DNA of 64,000 nucleotides from Vibrio tapetis subsp. tapetis (lineage in GTDB: Bacteria > Pseudomonadota > Gammaproteobacteria > Enterobacterales > Vibrionaceae), in assembly GCF_900233005.1 (NCBI RefSeq), contig NZ_LT960611.1, forward strand, positions 1,612,001 to 1,676,000, read 5' to 3'. Below, in pieces: positions 19,463 through 28,085 of the stretch (the stretch's first letter is position 1; each line of letters starts with the position of its first letter). Both the position numbers and the translations under genes were made by a program. A model generated the notes under the pieces. The model searched no databases. It saw only the letters and a list, made by a program, of their open reading frames with translations, and was not told the DNA's origin.

Positions 19463-19506
19463 CTACGCAAACGTATGCTCGATCATTTTCACATTGAACA
19501 TCGAAC

Positions 19507-20292
19507 TTATTCACATTTTGAGAAGAGATTATTGCTTTTAAACCAGATCTGCGCTGCAATCGTTTGCTTTGATTCGGCTCTCAAATTGTTAAATTCATTT
19601 AACACGAAGCGCAACATTTTGGGATGATTAGCTTGACCTTGGTAGCCAAATATAGGCATGTCTGGCGCATCGGTTTCTAGTAGCACACTATCGAGTGGTA
19701 AACGGCTAACGGTATCTCTTGTCTTTTTCGCTCTTGGGTAGGTAATAGTACCGCCGATACCAATAGAAAACCCCAAATCTATCCAGTCGTGTGCTTGCTG
19801 TAAGCTACCGCTGAATCCATGAATCACCCCGCCACATGTAAATTGGCTCGCTCTTAAACGTTTTATGAGTTCTTGATGAGATTTTCTCTGATGTACAACC
19901 ATTGGCAGATGATGTGCTGCCGCAAGCGCAATTTGGCTTTCAAATAGATGCAGCTGTTTTGTTTTATCAAGATCAGCAATTGCGAAATCTAAACCACACT
20001 CACCGACCGCAACGCAACTGGCTTGTTTTTGGGATAATCGCTGTTCTAGCTGTAATAAATGTTCGTCTTTATGATCGTGACTAAAATAAGGGTGCAGACC
20101 TAAGGCATAGCTAACATTATCAAACTGGCAGGATAAATCAGAAACAGCTTGCCAGTTAGAGAAACCAACACTGGGCACCATGACTTTTTCAACACCAGCA
20201 AGCTTGGCGTCCAATAAAACTTGAGCGGGATCCCCTAGCCTCTCAAAGTCCAAATGGCAATGTGTATCGAACAACGGAAACTCACTGCTCAT
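19507..20292 (-). CDS. yjjV: TatD-family metal-dependent hydrolase YjjV
   Basis: A 261-residue TIM-barrel hydrolase of the TatD family. Metal ligands are visible in FDTHCHLDF at the N terminus, VGECGLDF, VVHQRK, VIHGFSG and LLETDAPDMP. The segments HGFSGSLQQA and GIGGTITYPRAKKTRD are characteristic of YjjV rather than YcfH or TatD. Members have been linked to DNase or D-aminoacyl-tRNA deacylase activity; the substrate here is not settled. I take the ATG at 20292 (MSSEFPLFDTH). It overlaps the end of the DUF5363 gene by 11 bases, so the two are probably translationally coupled. YjjV also lies near deo genes in E. coli. Confidence 0.9.
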   Translation of the reverse strand: MSSEFPLFDTHCHLDFERLGDPAQVLLDAKLAGVEKVMVPSVGFSNWQAVSDLSCQFDNVSYALGLHPYFSHDHKDEHLLQLEQRLSQKQASCVAVGECGLDFAIADLDKTKQLHLFESQIALAAAHHLPMVVHQRKSHQELIKRLRASQFTCGGVIHGFSGSLQQAHDWIDLGFSIGIGGTITYPRAKKTRDTVSRLPLDSVLLETDAPDMPIFGYQGQANHPKMLRFVLNEFNNLRAESKQTIAAQIWFKSNNLFSKCE

Positions 20293-20437
20293 CAGGCACT
20301 TTATCTCTGGCGTTATCCTTAGCACTCGCAGGATCGGCTCTATATGGAACACAAGAGCGCTTGTTTTCTGGTGTCAGCCCCATAGACTCACACCACTCAT
20401 CATACCGCTTCAACCACTTCTTAAACCAACTGCTCAT
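20282..20437 (-). CDS. DUF5363-family small protein
   Basis: A 51-residue protein starting MSSWFKKWLKRYDEW and ending DNARDKVPDEQ. It has an amphipathic basic-aromatic N terminus, two cysteines and a charged tail. I recognise the pattern as a Vibrio-type DUF5363 protein with no known role. The ATG at 20437 has an excellent ribosome binding site (GGAGGGAGGGG). The stop overlaps the yjjV start, giving a two-gene unit downstream of the prfC terminator. The gene is too short for common length cut-offs. Confidence 0.8.
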   Translation of the reverse strand: MSSWFKKWLKRYDEWCESMGLTPENKRSCVPYRADPASAKDNARDKVPDEQ

Positions 20438-20454
20438 CACCCCTCCCTCCACAC

Positions 20455-20543
20455 CACTTCGCTCTTAATACTTCGCTCTTAATACTTCGCTTTTAGTACT
20501 TCGCTTTTAGTACTTCGCTTTTAGCACTTAGCTTTTAGCACTT
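20455..20543 (-). repeat. 14-nt repeat array, copy d
   Basis: About six successive units of the TAAGTACTAAAAGC family (CTTCGCTTTTAGTA on plus), between the prfC terminator and the ribosome binding site of the DUF5363 gene. Confidence 0.8.
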
Positions 20544-20563
20544 CCCCCCTAGCCTTTTCATCC

Positions 20564-20598
20564 AAAAAAAACGCCCATTGACGAATCAATAGGCGTTA
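20564..20598 (-). terminator. prfC terminator
   Basis: On the minus strand AACGCCTATTG / CAATGGGCGTT with a 6-nt loop, followed by eight Ts, 33 bases after the prfC stop. Confidence 0.92.
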
Positions 20599-20630
20599 AT
20601 CATAGCTTAAGTTAAGTTTACCTGTCTTTA

Positions 20631-22220
20631 TTAGTGCTCACGAGTGGCTCGGAACTCAACATCAGGGAAACGCTCTTTCGCTAAGTTTAGATTCACCATG
20701 GTCGGTGCAACGTAAGAAAGGTTATCACCACCATCCAATGCTAAGTTGGTTTGGTTCTTACGTTTAAACTCTTCTAACATTTTCACGTCATCACATTCGA
20801 CCCAACGAGCTGTAGCAACGTTAATGCCTTCGTAAATCGCCTCGACGTTATATTCAGACTTCAAACGAGCCACAACCACATCAAACTGAAGCACACCAAC
20901 CGCACCCACAATAAGGTCGTTGTTTTGCAGCGGACGGAATACCTGTACCGCGCCTTCTTCAGAAAGTTGCACCAAGCCTTTAAGCAGCTGCTTTTGCTTT
21001 AGCGGATCTTTTAAACGAATGCGGCGGAACAATTCTGGCGCAAAGTTAGGGATGCCGGCAAACTTCAGGTTTTCACCTTGAGTAAAGGTGTCACCAATTT
21101 GAATGGTGCCGTGGTTATGCAAACCTATAATGTCACCCGCAAATGCTTGCTCAGCACGAGAACGGTCACCAGCCATAAAGGTTACTGCGTCCGAGATGCT
21201 GACATTCTTGCCAGTACGAACGTGGTTCATCTTCATGCCTTGATTGTACGTGCCTGATACAATACGCATAAAGGCAATACGGTCACGGTGTTTAGGATCC
21301 ATGTTTGCTTGAATTTTAAAGACGAAACCAGAGAACTTCTCTTCTGTTGCAGTTACATCACGTTGATTCGCTTTACGCGTTTGTGGACCAGGCGCCCATT
21401 TAGTTAGACCGTCTAACATATGGTCTACGCCGAAGTTACCAAGAGCTGTACCGAAATACACCGGAGTCAATTCACCCGCTAAGAACAACTCTAGATCGAA
21501 CTCAGGGCAAGCGCCCATAACAAGCTCTAACTCTTCGCGTACGCTTGATGCTAAGTCTTCACCAACGGCATCATCAAGTTCAGGGTTATCTAACCCCTTA
21601 ATGATACGTACTTCCTGAATTTCATGACCGTGGCCAGATTCATATAAAATCGTTTCATCACGGTGAATGTGATAAACACCTTTGAACTCTTTACCGCAGC
21701 CGATTGGCCAAGAGATTGGCGCACACGCCATACCTAGCTCACTTTCAACTTCGTCTAGCACTTCCATTGGGTCACGCACATCACGGTCAAGTTTGTTCAT
21801 AAAAGTGACGATAGGCGTATCACGCAAGCGAGTCACTTCCATCAGTTTACGAGTACGATCCTCGACACCTTTGGCCGCATCGATCACCATCAAACATGAA
21901 TCAACCGCCGTAAGAGTTCGATACGTATCTTCCGAAAAGTCTTCGTGTCCTGGGGTATCCAGTAAGTTAACTAAACATTCGTTATACGGAAACTGCATCA
22001 CAGACGTAGTCACCGAAATACCACGTTCTTTTTCCATTTCCATCCAGTCAGACTTAGCGTGTTGTTTTGAACCGCGTCCTTTTACTGTGCCGGCTTTTTG
22101 GATCGCGTTTCCGAATAACAACACTTTTTCTGTAATGGTGGTCTTACCCGCATCCGGGTGAGAAATGATTGCGAAGGTTCTACGTTTAGACACTTCTTGA
22201 ACAAATGGAGAATTAGACAT
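20631..22220 (-). CDS. prfC: Peptide chain release factor 3
   Basis: RF3, a 529-residue translational GTPase that removes RF1/RF2 from the ribosome after peptide release. The P-loop is SHPDAGKTT, with [22 protein letters not shown] and MNKLDRD as the further G motifs; domains II and III follow, ending in [11 protein letters not shown]. The ATG at 22220 ([16 protein letters not shown]) is preferred over the TTG one codon earlier. AGAAG lies about 9 bases upstream. The gene has its own terminator and an unusually long, strongly foldable upstream region described separately. Confidence 0.96.
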   Translation of the reverse strand: MSNSPFVQEVSKRRTFAIISHPDAGKTTITEKVLLFGNAIQKAGTVKGRGSKQHAKSDWMEMEKERGISVTTSVMQFPYNECLVNLLDTPGHEDFSEDTYRTLTAVDSCLMVIDAAKGVEDRTRKLMEVTRLRDTPIVTFMNKLDRDVRDPMEVLDEVESELGMACAPISWPIGCGKEFKGVYHIHRDETILYESGHGHEIQEVRIIKGLDNPELDDAVGEDLASSVREELELVMGACPEFDLELFLAGELTPVYFGTALGNFGVDHMLDGLTKWAPGPQTRKANQRDVTATEEKFSGFVFKIQANMDPKHRDRIAFMRIVSGTYNQGMKMNHVRTGKNVSISDAVTFMAGDRSRAEQAFAGDIIGLHNHGTIQIGDTFTQGENLKFAGIPNFAPELFRRIRLKDPLKQKQLLKGLVQLSEEGAVQVFRPLQNNDLIVGAVGVLQFDVVVARLKSEYNVEAIYEGINVATARWVECDDVKMLEEFKRKNQTNLALDGGDNLSYVAPTMVNLNLAKERFPDVEFRATREH

Positions 22221-22245
22221 CAATGTAATCTTCTTTTTAAGTCAT

Positions 22246-22408
22246 GGTGCTACAGCAATTACGAGACGTAATTACAGCACCTAACATTTGAAATTAGTTT
22301 GGCTTTAACACCAACGAACCAACCCACCTATCTTTAACTAGGTGTTGGTAGGCAAGGATAAGACGAGCTAAATAACGTCTATTACATCGGTTCGTATCTT
22401 ATTGGTGT
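22246..22408 (-). promoter_or_regulatory. Multi-stem leader RNA candidate upstream of prfC
   Basis: On the minus strand, ACACCA-(7 nt)-ACGAACC pairs with GGTTCGT-TGGTGT (22308-22320 with 22389-22408) to close a junction. Inside it are AGACG / CGTCT and CCAACACCTA / TAGGTGGGTTGG hairpins. It is followed by GGTGCT-GT-AATTACG / CGTAATT-GCTGT-AGCACC (22246-22281). The last stem ends 25 bases before the prfC start. An ATG-TAA-TAG start-stop lies in the junction, and a 16-codon frame (ATG TTA GGT...) overlaps the last stem, but neither has a good ribosome binding site. I know no named RNA family with this layout. Confidence 0.5.
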
Positions 22409-22676
22409 GAGCGAGTGGCGCAATTGTATGAGATTACAGCGCCGCTTTCCAGCATAGTGTGAACAATTCGAAAAACCGTGGCAGCACCATGAGCCCCACA
22501 GAAAATAGATCTATGTCACATTCCATTAAAAAGAGATTGCATATAAAACCACCGATAGCTCATCCTCCCAACATGCGCCGCAAAATTATTGATTAACATG
22601 ATAAAAAGGACACGAAATAAGAGTATTTTATTTACCATTTTATCAATTTCACTTCACACGGATGAGAGGTGCCATT
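22409..22676. other. Divergent promoter region between prfC and the solute-binding gene
   Basis: No gene seen. AT-rich towards its right end. It must contain promoters for both flanking genes. TGTGA near 22458 and TCACA near 22516 are isolated CRP half-sites; no complete site is visible. Confidence 0.4.
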
Positions 22677-23417
22677 ATGTTCTATAAAATCGCTCTTTTA
22701 TCAATGATATTAAGTCTGTCTCCATTTGCATTCTCAGAGCCGGGTCCAATCTCATTGGCTGCAACTAACTACCCTCCCTATACTATTATTCAGCAGTTTG
22801 GGACGGTAGGCGGTGTCGACGCTGAAATTGTTAAAGCTGCATTTTCACAGCAAAGCCTCCAAATTAGTGTCAGTACGCCCCCTTGGGTTAGAGCGCTAAA
22901 AAGCGTAGAACATGGTAAGATCGACGGGCTCTTGAGCTGCACAAAAAACCAACAACGCAGTCAGTTCCTGTACTATTCGTCTCCAATCAATCAAATTACC
23001 CGAGGGCTTATTCTAAAAGCGAGCCATCCTCAGCAAGATATTCGTACCTTGAAACAAGCGTCACACCTTAAGATTATAGCCATCAGAAAATGGAGCACAC
23101 AAACTGAGTTAGAGTCGAAAGGCATTAAACACACGCAAGTGGACACGATTCCTCAGGCACTAGACATGCTATTGATGCGGGATTTTGACGCAATTTACAG
23201 TGGTATAGAGAGTATAGGGTATTACGCAAAACAAGCAGACATGGGTGATAAAATCCGCTCTCATACACTGGTATCTCAACCACCAAAGAACCTTTATCTA
23301 TGCCTAGGAAAAAAAACACCTAACGCTTTAACGATACTAAAACAGTTCAACGCTGGTCTGGTTACTATTAAAAAAAACGGTCAGCTAGACGCAATTTTAA
23401 ATAAGTACAAACTATAA
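22677..23417 (+). CDS. Periplasmic solute-binding protein (SBP_bac_3 family)
   Basis: A 246-residue exported protein with a signal peptide (MFYKIALLSMILSLSPFAFS) and the bilobed fold of amino-acid-type binding proteins: NYPPYTI near the start, VEHGKIDGLLSCTKN in lobe 1, a hinge region and the C-terminal LDAILNKYKL helix. I start at ATG 22677 because GAGAGG lies 7 bases upstream; an ATG five codons earlier has no such site. No ABC permease or ATPase gene is near. Instead a membrane GGDEF-EAL gene begins 9 bases after the stop, so this protein probably senses a ligand for that enzyme instead of serving transport. The ligand is unknown. Confidence 0.82.
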   Translation: MFYKIALLSMILSLSPFAFSEPGPISLAATNYPPYTIIQQFGTVGGVDAEIVKAAFSQQSLQISVSTPPWVRALKSVEHGKIDGLLSCTKNQQRSQFLYYSSPINQITRGLILKASHPQQDIRTLKQASHLKIIAIRKWSTQTELESKGIKHTQVDTIPQALDMLLMRDFDAIYSGIESIGYYAKQADMGDKIRSHTLVSQPPKNLYLCLGKKTPNALTILKQFNAGLVTIKKNGQLDAILNKYKL

Positions 23418-23426
23418 GGGTCTGTT

Positions 23427-25844
23427 GTGGAAAACAAAAAACACCGTTCTCTTGCAACGCATCAATCTGGCACTGTTTTTGTTGTCGCGCTTTTACTTGG
23501 ATTATTATTTAGCTTTTATCAGATTGTTCTCGACTTGCACCAAGAAAAAACTCGATTGTTTGATAAGTACAATTACAAGTTATTGCAAAGCTATAGCACG
23601 GGGAGCCAGGCGGCCTATCACATCAGTCCGATGATGGCGAAGCAAGTCGCTTCCGGCTTGATGTCTGACCCTGCGATTCAAAAAGTAGAACTTAAAGATG
23701 ATTTTAACGATGTGTTAGCGGTCGAATCGCGCGTTATCCTGCACAAAGGTAGCGTTGCTGCTCTTTTTTCTCAGTTTCTTTTTCCAGAAAATAGAATATT
23801 CACCACCGAACTGCATCAACCTGATACCAGAAAAAAAGTCGGTGAACTCTCTTTTAGTGTAAACGGTATAGCAGCGGCTCAAGAATTTTCAGTCAGAGCC
23901 ATCAATATCCTACTTTTTGATCTTTTCCGGAATGTACTGCTCGCAAGTATTCTGCTGATATTCTTCTACCATAAGCTATCTAAACCCGTTATCGATCTCA
24001 CATTTTGGGTTCGCTCACTACAACACAAAAGTGCCAATCAGCAACTGCCCGGACAACTAAGAAATGACGAATTAGGTCAACTCGCCCAGTCGTTTCAAGC
24101 ATTATGGAATGAACGGGAAAACGCAACGGAACAACTCAATAAGCACATTGAAGCTCTCGCCAAAAGCGAACACTTTGCCAGTACTATCATGAATAATTCA
24201 GGCGATGCGCTGCTGCTCATCAACAGAACTGGAATTATTGCTCACGCAAATAAACACGCATGCAACAGTTTGGGATACTCTAGCCTAGAAATGTTAGGCA
24301 AGAAATCCGTTGAAATCAGCGTAAGCTATTCTATTGATTACTTAGAATTTAAGCTTAAGCAGCCTACCGCGAGTGATGTCACGCTATTCGAAGCAACTCA
24401 TCGTACCCATTCTCAGGGCAACTACCCGGTTGAAGTAACGGCCATAGAGCTTGAACTCGATGGTGATTCCTTGATTTTATTGCAGGCAAGAGACATCTCC
24501 AGTCGTAAACTGGCCGAACGTCAAATCCACGATCTGGCTTACTTTGACAGCTTAACTGGGCTACCAAATCGAAAGCAGCTTCTTGATGTGCTCGAAGAAA
24601 CCATACAAAAGTCATTTCGTACGAGCGAGCCTGGCGTATTAATATATCTAGACCTAGATCGGTTCAAAACGATTAACGACTCACTTGGGCATAACATTGG
24701 CGACTTGCTACTTAAATCCGTGGCTAGCCGGCTAATTGATACTCTTGACCCAGTTCAATGCTGTGCTCGTATTGGAGGGGACGAATTTGTCATCATTGTT
24801 CCAAATATGAACTTAGAGCAAGCTGAACCCTTTGTTCTCAATTTATTAGATGTCACCAGCACCCCATATACAATCGAATCACACCACTTATATTGCAGTG
24901 TCAGTGCAGGGTTAACCGTATTCCCAACCGCTAATAGCAATCCGTTGGATCTTTTACGCCAAGCAGATACCGCTTTATACCGCGCCAAAGCTCAAGGCAG
25001 TAATACCCACGTATGGTATGAACCTGAAATGCAGAATCAAGTCAGTTCTTACCTGTCGATAGAAAAAGGCCTGCATGAAGCTCTTAACCTCAATCAATTC
25101 GAATTATTCTATCAACCACAAGTAGATGACGTTGACCAAATGATAGGAGCTGAAGCGCTAATTCGCTGGCGTCATCCAGATAAAGGCCTGCTCTCTCCCT
25201 TTGTATTCATCCAGATAGCGGAAGAAACAGGTCAAATAATCCCTATCGGTAATTGGATTATTGAACAAGCCTGTATGCAGTTGGCTTTTTGGCAAAATAA
25301 TCAGCAATTACCCCCTCACTTTAGCCGACTGGCAATCAATATCAGTCCTATGCAATTTGAGCAAAAAGACTTTGTTGACCAAATCGTATCGACACTCAAC
25401 CGTCATGGCGTCAGCCCCCACGACATTGAGTTAGAGCTAACAGAAAACATGCTGCTGGATAATATTGATCATTGCGCTCAAAAAATGGCACAACTGAAAC
25501 AATACGGCTTCGCCATTGCCATTGATGATTTCGGTACTGGCTATTCGTCACTAAAATATTTGAAACTGTTAGATCTGGATGTGTTAAAAATTGATCGCTC
25601 TTTCATTACCGATCTGCATAAGGAAAAAAGTGATGAAGCCATCGTAGATACTATGATCCTAATGGCCAAACGATTAGGGTTAGAGGTCATTGCAGAAGGG
25701 GTAGAACAAGCCGCAGAGCTTGCTCGTCTAAAAGAGTTAGGATGTAAGCATTTTCAAGGTTATTTCTTTGATAAGCCATTAACAGCACAAGAAATAACCC
25801 AGCGATTTTCACAGCAACGCATCAGCACAAATCTGAGTGAATAA
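23427..25844 (+). CDS. Membrane-bound PAS-GGDEF-EAL c-di-GMP enzyme
   Basis: An 805-residue inner-membrane protein. Order: membrane helix near 15-36; a periplasmic segment to about 157; a second helix (ILLFDLFRNVLLASILLIFF); a HAMP-like linker; a PAS domain near 245-360; a GGDEF domain with intact GGDEF at 450-454; and an EAL domain with EALIRW from 576, plus the DDFGTGYSSLKYLK loop and the AEGVE motif near the end. Both catalytic domains look competent, so the protein could make or degrade c-di-GMP depending on signal. The start is GTG, 9 bases after the binding-protein gene. The pairing recalls V. cholerae NspS/MbaA in principle, although the binding protein here belongs to a different family. 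Confidence 0.88.
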   Translation: MENKKHRSLATHQSGTVFVVALLLGLLFSFYQIVLDLHQEKTRLFDKYNYKLLQSYSTGSQAAYHISPMMAKQVASGLMSDPAIQKVELKDDFNDVLAVESRVILHKGSVAALFSQFLFPENRIFTTELHQPDTRKKVGELSFSVNGIAAAQEFSVRAINILLFDLFRNVLLASILLIFFYHKLSKPVIDLTFWVRSLQHKSANQQLPGQLRNDELGQLAQSFQALWNERENATEQLNKHIEALAKSEHFASTIMNNSGDALLLINRTGIIAHANKHACNSLGYSSLEMLGKKSVEISVSYSIDYLEFKLKQPTASDVTLFEATHRTHSQGNYPVEVTAIELELDGDSLILLQARDISSRKLAERQIHDLAYFDSLTGLPNRKQLLDVLEETIQKSFRTSEPGVLIYLDLDRFKTINDSLGHNIGDLLLKSVASRLIDTLDPVQCCARIGGDEFVIIVPNMNLEQAEPFVLNLLDVTSTPYTIESHHLYCSVSAGLTVFPTANSNPLDLLRQADTALYRAKAQGSNTHVWYEPEMQNQVSSYLSIEKGLHEALNLNQFELFYQPQVDDVDQMIGAEALIRWRHPDKGLLSPFVFIQIAEETGQIIPIGNWIIEQACMQLAFWQNNQQLPPHFSRLAINISPMQFEQKDFVDQIVSTLNRHGVSPHDIELELTENMLLDNIDHCAQKMAQLKQYGFAIAIDDFGTGYSSLKYLKLLDLDVLKIDRSFITDLHKEKSDEAIVDTMILMAKRLGLEVIAEGVEQAAELARLKELGCKHFQGYFFDKPLTAQEITQRFSQQRISTNLSE

Positions 25845-25859
25845 CACGGCAACTGGCTA

Positions 25860-26306
25860 TTAGAAAAAGAAGTAACTCATGACAATGGCATCTTCTTTAC
25901 CATTGCTTGTTGGATAGTAGTTTCGACGTCTATCCACTTCGTTAAAGCCACCTGTCTCATACAAATTGAATGCGGTTTGGTTGCTCTCTCGTACCTCAAG
26001 CCAAGCTGATTCTGCTTTATTTTGCTGACAAATATCTAAAAAGCCTTCCAGCAATTTACGCCCGAAACCTTGCCCTTGAACGTGAGGATCAACAACAAAG
26101 TTAAGCAGTGTCATTTCTCCTACGATATTTTGCGCATAAAAATACCCGACCACCTGCTCATCTTTTAGCAACATATAGTGGCATGCCCCTCGGGAGGCCA
26201 AATCCCGAATCATGGATTCTTTCCAAGGATGGCTGTGAGCCTGACTTTCAATTTGCCAAATACGATCAAGAAAGGAAGACTCGATAGGAATTAAGGTATT
26301 ACTCAT
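25860..26306 (-). CDS. rimI: Ribosomal protein S18 alanine N-acetyltransferase
   Basis: A 148-residue GNAT enzyme that acetylates the N-terminal alanine of S18. Typical segments are HSHPWKESMI near the start, NFVVDPHVQGQGFGRKLL (acetyl-CoA loop; Q/R-x-x-G-x-G/A pattern), and LEVRESNQTAFNLYETGGF with RRRNYYP and ED...MSYFF at the end, which are the RimI signatures. Its start overlaps the holD stop by 8 bases, the usual holD-rimI arrangement. It converges with the GGDEF-EAL gene, leaving only 15 bases between stops and no visible terminator. Confidence 0.93.
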   Translation of the reverse strand: MSNTLIPIESSFLDRIWQIESQAHSHPWKESMIRDLASRGACHYMLLKDEQVVGYFYAQNIVGEMTLLNFVVDPHVQGQGFGRKLLEGFLDICQQNKAESAWLEVRESNQTAFNLYETGGFNEVDRRRNYYPTSNGKEDAIVMSYFFF

Positions 26307-26718
26307 AGGATTTTATCTGCTGCCATAAAGCTCTACGCTCTATATTGTTGTCATTAATTTGATTCAACGGCAATGATGATAAGATTTTCTTGTCCGGCCA
26401 ACGCTGTTTGACTGCTTGAATTGCCGCTTCGGGCATACCCGTTAGCCAAATCCATTCTGTACTGTCATTTACTTCAACATTGTCCAGAGCACTAGCTTGA
26501 ATAAACTGAGCTTGCGAAAGAGCGACGCCAAAACTTTTCGCTACTTTTGCGAAGAACTCTACGTCATTGCCGACGGGAATTCCACTCGCGACCAGCAGTA
26601 AAAGGCAATCATCAGATAGAGAAATAACACGAGTATCTTTGCCATAAACCAAATTATCAGGTCGATGGATGATCCACTGATCGATCTGCATTTCTTCAAG
26701 GTAAGGGTGCTGTGACAT
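26299..26718 (-). CDS. holD: DNA polymerase III psi subunit
   Basis: A 139-residue psi subunit that links the clamp loader to chi and SSB. Although the family is poorly conserved, the N-terminal YLEEMQIDQWIIHRPDNL segment, the VSLSDDCLLLLVAS-type core (ISLSDDCLLLL) and its position overlapping rimI identify it. The WP-containing motif (QRWPDKKILSSLPLNQI) is typical of the C-terminal half. It is presumed to be cotranscribed with rimI. About 150 bases separate it from the upstream acetyltransferase gene; no terminator was recognised there. Confidence 0.88.
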   Translation of the reverse strand: MSQHPYLEEMQIDQWIIHRPDNLVYGKDTRVISLSDDCLLLLVASGIPVGNDVEFFAKVAKSFGVALSQAQFIQASALDNVEVNDSTEWIWLTGMPEAAIQAVKQRWPDKKILSSLPLNQINDNNIERRALWQQIKSYE

Positions 26719-26869
26719 GAAAAGCTCTTAAAGAGTAGATGAGAAGCGAGATGACGAGAATAATGGTAAATCGAACGCAGTGCAAATACATCAACACCAC
26801 TGCGCTCTCTGCCAACTTCTAGAAAGACAATCAAAAGACTATATTCCCAAACACTGACAACAATTTAAG

Positions 26870-27376
26870 TTAAGTAAGTGCTAAAAACTCGTCGCTGTAT
26901 TGAATCAACCCTGAATGACCACTGAGCTCATCCTCTAATAAGGGCATGACTTGGAACGCACCTTCAGGGACTTCCCACTGGCAACGTAATTGATGCACAG
27001 TTGCAGATTCAAAACCAAATCGACCGTAATATTTAGGGTCACCTAACACTACGCACACTGGGTAACCTAGTTCGGCGAGAGATTCTAACCCCTCCCGAAT
27101 GAGTTGGGAGCCAATACCACGATTACGATAATCTTCTCGAACGGAAACAGGAGCCAGCCCTTGCCAATTCAAATCCGTGTTATTGAGCATTACCGGGCTG
27201 AACATGGCATGTCCAACCAGCTCTCCGTCATCATTACATGCCACAAGAGACAATGTTCTTTGTCCGTTCTCTCTAAGTTGCATCACGAGATCTGACTCAC
27301 CACCTCCGGGAAATACATCAGAGACAAGGCGTTGAATCGGTAAGATATCAGCAGGAGCTTCAGTTCGAATAAGCAT
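26870..27376 (-). CDS. GNAT acetyltransferase, YhbS-like
   Basis: A 168-residue GNAT-fold acetyltransferase beginning MLIRTEAPADILPIQRL, with GLAPVSVREDYRNRGIGSQLIREGL as its acetyl-CoA loop region and VVLGDPKYYGRFGFES after it, which is the YhbS pattern. I start at ATG 27376; upstream codons in this frame lie inside ubiT. It overlaps the end of ubiT by 17 bases, as yhbS follows yhbT in E. coli. Substrate not established here. Confidence 0.85.
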   Translation of the reverse strand: MLIRTEAPADILPIQRLVSDVFPGGGESDLVMQLRENGQRTLSLVACNDDGELVGHAMFSPVMLNNTDLNWQGLAPVSVREDYRNRGIGSQLIREGLESLAELGYPVCVVLGDPKYYGRFGFESATVHQLRCQWEVPEGAFQVMPLLEDELSGHSGLIQYSDEFLALT

Positions 27377-27887
27377 GAGTAGCCTCTTGATTTTCAGTCT
27401 GGGTTTGCAGGCCTTTTTGAACAAAATCCGCAAGTTGATCGAGCATTGTTTTCATCGCACTTGGTAGCGCATCCAAATCTACGCTATCCATCAAGTTTTT
27501 AACCTCTAAACCTAATTCAGTATCACCTTCAATACTCAATCTACGTTGAAAAAACAGCGTGTCGGGATCTTCTTTTCGGCCAGCAATTAGAACCAAATCA
27601 TTCAATTGACCACTAAAGCTCACATCCGCTTCTTTTGGCGAATCAGCAACAACAAGCATTTCGTCTCGATAACTTATGTACCAAGCCAAATTCATATCAC
27701 TAATATTCACCTTCAACCATTTATCTTCCAAGAACTCAAAGTCTCCATCTTCCAAGGCTTCTTTAAATACTTGTTTTAACGCTTCAAGCAGTGCTCGTTT
27801 TTGCAGCGTATGTGGCAGTAAATGGACTGGAGATCTCAAAATTGATGCTGCATTGTGTACCAGCTGGGCACGAATCTTGTTTAACAC
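27360..27887 (-). CDS. ubiT: Ubiquinone biosynthesis accessory factor UbiT
   Basis: A 175-residue SCP2-domain protein (YhbT). UbiT is thought to bind ubiquinone intermediates for the oxygen-independent pathway that needs UbiU and UbiV. The SCP2 core is visible as VNISDMNLAWYISYRDEMLVV, ADVSFSGQLNDLVLIAGRKEDPDTLFFQRRLSIEGDTELG (key parts FSGQLND and RLSIEGDTELG). In E. coli ubiT is divergent from ubiU-ubiV; here the rocS gene lies between them. The downstream GNAT gene overlaps its end. Confidence 0.9.
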   Translation of the reverse strand: MLNKIRAQLVHNAASILRSPVHLLPHTLQKRALLEALKQVFKEALEDGDFEFLEDKWLKVNISDMNLAWYISYRDEMLVVADSPKEADVSFSGQLNDLVLIAGRKEDPDTLFFQRRLSIEGDTELGLEVKNLMDSVDLDALPSAMKTMLDQLADFVQKGLQTQTENQEATHAYSN

Positions 27888-28085
27888 GCTAAAATCTCTT
27901 CAGTTAGTGGTTGGTTTTCTAGTGTCCATAGTAGAGGATTCTCGGACTCAAATCATGTTATGCGTCAAAAAAATCATTGCTAGAGTTTCGAGACCTTTTA
28001 CATCTGAGTTTTCAAGGTTATAGTTATTGAGATCACGCATTCTAAGTACATGCAGAGCGATTGCAGACATTTCGGTAAAATATTG

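Noticed and set aside
17832..20543. CRISPR-like arrays
   Set aside because: The 14-nt units are directly adjacent with no unique spacers, and no cas genes are present.
22270..22300. Leader peptide (ATG TTA GGT..., 16 codons) before prfC as a firm gene
   Set aside because: No Shine-Dalgarno precedes it; it is kept only as a note within the leader RNA.
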